Assembly (NCBI GenBank): GCA_964403885.1
Contig: CAYOHY010000011.1
Location: forward strand, 1 to 48,837
Direction of reading: 5' to 3'
Source: CAYOHY01 sp964403885
GTDB taxonomy: Bacteria; Actinomycetota; Coriobacteriia; Anaerosomatales; PHET01
DNA length: 48,837 nucleotides
The translations under genes were made by a program, and so were the position numbers. Positions 45,681 to 48,837 of this stretch are shown here, piece after piece. Under the pieces are notes generated by a model that saw only the letters and a list, made by a program, of their open reading frames with translations, was not told the DNA's origin and did no database searches. Numbering within the stretch: position 1 is the stretch's first letter; every line of letters starts with the position of its first letter.

Positions 45681-45708
45681 TAATGAAAGAACCCATTCGC
45701 GCCGATAG
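45681..45708 (+). promoter_or_regulatory. Candidate sigma-28 (FliA/SigD) promoter of cheA
   Basis: GCCGATAG (45701-45708) matches seven of eight bases of the flagellar sigma -10 consensus GCCGATAA. TAATGAAA (45681-45688), 12 bases upstream, resembles the TAAAGTTT -35, and normal spacing is 11. The downstream genes are chemotaxis genes, the usual targets of this sigma factor. Confidence 0.6.
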
Positions 45709-45714
45709 TGGGAA

Positions 45715-45838
45715 CGTAGTGAGAACGGACCTCGGAGCCTGCCGAGGTCACCGCAACCCAAAGGGTTCGTCGCCTTGCTTGCCGGAGCTGGCGTGGATCT
45801 CCCCAAGGCCTCGTGGGCCTTGGTCGGATGGAGCACGC
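45715..45838 (+). other. Strongly folded 5' leader of cheA
   Basis: Between the predicted start site and the cheA ATG lie three clear hairpins: GACCTCGG/CCGAGGTC (45728-45735 with 45742-45749), AACCC/GGGTT (45755-45759 with 45763-45767) and CCAAGGCC/GGCCTTGG (45803-45810 with 45816-45823). A shorter GCC/GGC stem is at 45781-45792. The last hairpin ends just before the GGAG ribosome site. This could be a riboswitch or an attenuation element, but I could not match it to a named class. Confidence 0.4.
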
Positions 45839-47674
45839 ATGGTCGAGCAGCGCGCACGTCGCGATGTCGCAGAGGCATTGGCATCCGCTCTGGTTCTCGC
45901 GGACCTGTCAGATGCCGGACAGGCGGCCGCCTTCTCCGAGGAAGCCCGCGCCGTTGGCGTATGGGCCGAGGAGGCAGGCGATGACACCGTCGCAGCACTC
46001 GCGCACGAGATACGCCAGGTGGTCGCCGGTGTCGCCGAAGGCACCGTCGATGCTGCGGGTGCCGCGGACCTGATCGGCGACATGCTCGTCGCGATGCTCG
46101 AGGCCCCCGACGCGCCTCACGAGCCCGCCCCGGTGATCCCCGCCTCCGAGAACGTGTACGCCCAAGACGCCGCGGTGGTCGCCGACTTCGTGTCGGGCGC
46201 ACGCGAGCAGCTCGACGAGGCCGAGTTGCTGCTCTCCTCGTGCACCATCGGTGAGTCGTTCGACGTGGACGCGCTGTTCCGGTGCTTCCACACGCTCAAG
46301 GGAATCGCCGGCTTCCTGTCGCTCGATGCGATGGCGACGGTCGCTCACGGCGTCGAGTCCGCACTCGAGTCGGTGCGCTCCGGATCGTGTGAGCTCGAGG
46401 AGTCGACGGTCGAGACCGCGCTGGCCGCCGTCGACGAGATCCGCCGCACCGTGGCCGAGGTCGAGCGCACCGCGCCCACGTCCGGGACCGCGGCGACCTC
46501 AGGCGCCAAGCGCACCGCCCAGAAGCGGGCCAACAACGCGGCGACCACCGTGCGCGTGGACGCGACCAAGCTCGACGACCTGCTCGACGCGATGGGCGAG
46601 CTCGCCGTGGCTGAAGCCGAGATCGCGGCCGCCGTGCGGCGCAGCGGCGATGACGCGGCGATCCGCAGCCTCGAGCGCTTCCAGCGCATCGCGCGCGACA
46701 TGCAGGCCACCGCGACCTCGCTCAGGATGGTCGACCTGCAGCCGACCTTCCGCAAGATGACGCGCGTGGTGCGCGACATGATCGCCCACTCGGACAAGCG
46801 CGTCGAGTTCGTGGTCACCGGTGGCGACACCGAGCTCGACCGGCAGATCGTCGAGGGTGTGTCGGATCCGCTGGTCCACTTGCTGCGAAACGCGATCGAC
46901 CACGGCATCGAGCCGCTCGAGGCGCGCGTCGCGGCGGGCAAGCCCGAGCAGGGCCGCGTCGAGCTGCGCGCGTTCCACAAGGCCGGCAACGTACACATCG
47001 AGGTCTGCGACGACGGCCGCGGCATCAATCCTGAGAAGCTGCTCGCCAAGGCCGAAGCGCTGGGCATGCAGGTCGAGCCCAGCGAGGCCATGGACCTGAT
47101 CTTCCTGCCCGGGTTCTCCACCGCGACCTCGGTCACCGAGATATCCGGCCGAGGTGTAGGTATGGACGCGGTGGCCACGGCCGTCTCGGCGTTGCGCGGG
47201 CATCTCGACGTGCGCAGCGAGCCAGGCGTGGGCACCACCTTCACGATCCGTCTGCCCCTCACGCTCGCGGTCATCGACGGCATCGTGCTGCGCGCCGGTG
47301 CCGAGCGCTACATCGTGCCCACCCAGTTCGTCGATCGAACGACGAGCGCGGACGGCGCGACCATCGTTTCCACCGCGGGGCGTGGCGAGGTGCTCGCAAT
47401 GCCGGGTGAGCATCTTGCCGTGGTTCCGATCACGGCCCCGCTCGGCGGGGAGCTCGAGAGCGGCACTGTCGCCGTGATCCTCGACGACGGCGATCAGCGA
47501 TTCGCGATCCTCGTCGACGAGGTGATCGGGCAACAGAGCCTGGTCATCAAGCCGCTCTCGGGCCCTGCTGCCAAGGCCAATGGTGTGGCGGGCGCCACCC
47601 TCATGGGTGACGGCAAGGCCGCACTGGTCATAGATCCCTCGGGCATCGTTCGCGCGATGAGAGGGAGGTGGTGA
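45839..47674 (+). CDS. cheA: Chemotaxis histidine kinase CheA
   Basis: A 611-residue CheA-family kinase. Residues 1-95 are an alanine-rich helical region not matching the usual N-terminus. The HPt domain (about 108-210) has the phosphorylated His151 in FHTLKGIAGFL. No CheY-binding P2 domain follows; a short basic linker leads to the dimerisation domain (about 236-310). The ATPase has N box HLLRNAIDHGIE (347-358), DDGRGI (391-396) and GRGVGMD (437-443). A CheW-like domain (about 472-611) ends the protein. The ATG is preceded by GGATGGAG; the open frame continues upstream to 44402 but that section is a shadow. It phosphorylates CheY-type partners not found here. Confidence 0.92.
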   Translation: MVEQRARRDVAEALASALVLADLSDAGQAAAFSEEARAVGVWAEEAGDDTVAALAHEIRQVVAGVAEGTVDAAGAADLIGDMLVAMLEAPDAPHEPAPVIPASENVYAQDAAVVADFVSGAREQLDEAELLLSSCTIGESFDVDALFRCFHTLKGIAGFLSLDAMATVAHGVESALESVRSGSCELEESTVETALAAVDEIRRTVAEVERTAPTSGTAATSGAKRTAQKRANNAATTVRVDATKLDDLLDAMGELAVAEAEIAAAVRRSGDDAAIRSLERFQRIARDMQATATSLRMVDLQPTFRKMTRVVRDMIAHSDKRVEFVVTGGDTELDRQIVEGVSDPLVHLLRNAIDHGIEPLEARVAAGKPEQGRVELRAFHKAGNVHIEVCDDGRGINPEKLLAKAEALGMQVEPSEAMDLIFLPGFSTATSVTEISGRGVGMDAVATAVSALRGHLDVRSEPGVGTTFTIRLPLTLAVIDGIVLRAGAERYIVPTQFVDRTTSADGATIVSTAGRGEVLAMPGEHLAVVPITAPLGGELESGTVAVILDDGDQRFAILVDEVIGQQSLVIKPLSGPAAKANGVAGATLMGDGKAALVIDPSGIVRAMRGRW

Positions 47675-47774
47675 GCGACTTGGACTGGCTGAAACGCACC
47701 AGGGCGCCGGACGCATCGGCGCATCGCTCGGCTCTTGTGAACCACCACACCGCTTGCACGAAGGAGGAGCTCGG

Positions 47775-48837
47775 ATGTTCAAGAATCTGAAGTTGGGAGT
47801 GAGGATCGCGCTCGGCTTTGCGGCCGTCGGCGCCGTCGCACTCGTGATCTGCGTGATCGTGTGGCTGCGATTGGGAGTCATCGCGGACTACACCACCGGT
47901 GCCGCCATGGGGGCCAAGACCTCCGACCAGATGTGGCTCACCGACTCGAAGCGTGCGGACTACATGCTCATCCGCTCGCTCGACGCCACCGACCGCGCCC
48001 AGGCCGAGAAGGACTGGACCGCCGAGTACGCGACGCTGGGCAAGGACATCGACACGCTTGCCACCGCCACGCTCGATGACAGCGAGAAGGCCATGGTCGC
48101 CACGGCCCAAGACCAGTACGTGGTCTACGGCGACTCGTTCAAGGCGCAGGTGGAGGCCCGCAAGGAGAAGGGCGACGCCTTCCAGGTGTGGCGCAACCTG
48201 GGCTTCCAGGTGACAAGCGACATCAAGGCCGCCCACGACAAGGTCACCGATCCGCAGGCTGCCGAGGCGCTCGACAACTTCTTCGAGCAGTTCCTCCTCA
48301 TGCGCGTACGCGCGATCTACTACATCGTGACCGAGAGCCCCACGCAGTACGACGAGTACACCACGCAGGCCAAGGCAGTGGACGAGGCCATCACCGCACT
48401 CGCCACCGCCGGCAAGGGCGATGCACGCGTCGACGCGCTGGTGAAGAACCTGCGCGGCTACATCACCACCTACCGTGAGGGTGGCACCAAGTACAAGGCG
48501 GCCGTCGAGGCCGACGCCGCAGCGGCCGCAGCAGCCGACGCCGCAGCGAACGACATCATCACCGCGGTCCGCGAGCTGGGTAACTCGCTCGTCACCAAGT
48601 CGCGCGCGGAAGCGTCCGGCATGCGCACCACCGTCCTGGTCATCCTCATCATCGCGCTCGTGTTGGTGGTCTTCCTCGCCTGGTCGATCACGCTGTCGAT
48701 CACGCGTCCGGTGCGTCGCGTCATCGCCGGTCTCGCCGGCGGTTCGCGCGAAGTGAACGCGGCCGCCAACCAGGTGGCCCGCTCCAGCCAGGAGATGGCC
48801 GAGGGCGCCAACGAGCAGGCGTCGAGCCTCGAGGAGG
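47775..48837 (+). CDS. Methyl-accepting chemotaxis protein (partial, C-terminus off window)
   Basis: The ATG at 47775 follows AAGGAGGAGCTCGG, and 354 codons are read before the window ends. A transmembrane helix (residues about 9-30) is followed by a helical extracytoplasmic sensor of about 250 residues, resembling a four-helix-bundle ligand domain. The second helix is near 284-306 (TVLVILIIALVLVVFLAWSI). A short HAMP-like segment (TRPVRRVIAGLAGGSREVNAAA) leads into the signalling coiled coil (SSQEMAEGANEQASSLEE). It lies 100 bases after cheA and is probably its receptor partner. The ligand is unknown. Confidence 0.92.
   Translation, partial: MFKNLKLGVRIALGFAAVGAVALVICVIVWLRLGVIADYTTGAAMGAKTSDQMWLTDSKRADYMLIRSLDATDRAQAEKDWTAEYATLGKDIDTLATATLDDSEKAMVATAQDQYVVYGDSFKAQVEARKEKGDAFQVWRNLGFQVTSDIKAAHDKVTDPQAAEALDNFFEQFLLMRVRAIYYIVTESPTQYDEYTTQAKAVDEAITALATAGKGDARVDALVKNLRGYITTYREGGTKYKAAVEADAAAAAAADAAANDIITAVRELGNSLVTKSRAEASGMRTTVLVILIIALVLVVFLAWSITLSITRPVRRVIAGLAGGSREVNAAANQVARSSQEMAEGANEQASSLEE

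Noticed and set aside
45728..45823. Class I cyclic-di-GMP (GEMM) riboswitch before cheA
   Set aside because: The conserved GGGCAAACC and GACGCAAAGCC core segments are not present, so the name is not justified.
47671..47788. Short ORF starting GTGAGCGACTTGGAC after cheA
   Set aside because: It has no family match, and it overlaps the well-supported start of the chemotaxis receptor gene in another frame.

Overview
This window is high-GC DNA, about two thirds G+C, that spans a bacterial chromosome replication origin. The gene content and order point to an anaerobic actinobacterium, probably a deep Coriobacteriia lineage of the OPB41/Anaerosomatales type; that placement is inferred, since no rRNA is present. 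Supporting signs are the order rpmH-rnpA-yidD-yidC-jag-rsmG-parA-parB facing away from dnaA-dnaN-recF-dciA-gyrB-gyrA, a rubrerythrin, a membrane-anchored multihaem cytochrome and an Fe-S type L-serine dehydratase.

Layout. 1-3501: a membrane protein and a coupled tandem alpha/beta-hydrolase that runs off the left edge. 3620-3798: tRNA-Ile with promoter and terminator. 3924-4421: a DUF151 (BFN) protein. 4467-7831: a MacA/MacB-like ABC export system. 7922-8629: a HAD phosphatase. 8637-18210, all on the minus strand: gyrA, a small membrane protein, gyrB, dciA, recF, dnaN, dnaA. 18236-19132: an unrecognised GHKL-ATPase/winged-helix protein directly upstream of dnaA. 19133-19917: oriC, rich in DnaA boxes; a second origin element with a DnaA-trio-like repeat lies between dnaA and dnaN. 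19918-25660, all on the plus strand: rpmH, rnpA, yidD, yidC, jag, rsmG, parA, parB and a YtxH-like gene, with two parS sites at the start of rsmG. 25704-31924: addB and addA. 31921-33140: rlmN, split by a scaffold gap that looks artefactual. 33148-35325: reverse rubrerythrin and a multihaem cytochrome. 35434-41114: HtrA protease, MFS exporter, a membrane protein, D-Ala-D-Ala ligase, a zinc-ribbon/CD225 protein and a DUF2752 protein. 41108-44532: a P-type ATPase coupled to an orphan histidine kinase. 44713-45576: L-serine dehydratase alpha chain. 45839-48837: CheA and a methyl-accepting chemotaxis protein that runs off the right edge, preceded by a sigma-28-like promoter and a strongly folded leader.

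How it fits together. Genes to the left of oriC read leftward and genes to the right read rightward, as expected for leading-strand genes diverging from an origin. Replication initiation, clamp, topology, segregation and ribosome/membrane biogenesis genes are packed around it. The items that look least ordinary are the GHKL/winged-helix gene that opens the dnaA transcription unit inside the origin, the parS-supplied start codon of rsmG, the hydrolase with a degenerate second copy, the cytochrome whose first haem motif lacks one residue, and the cheA leader. No IS element, prophage, CRISPR array or defence island was seen.
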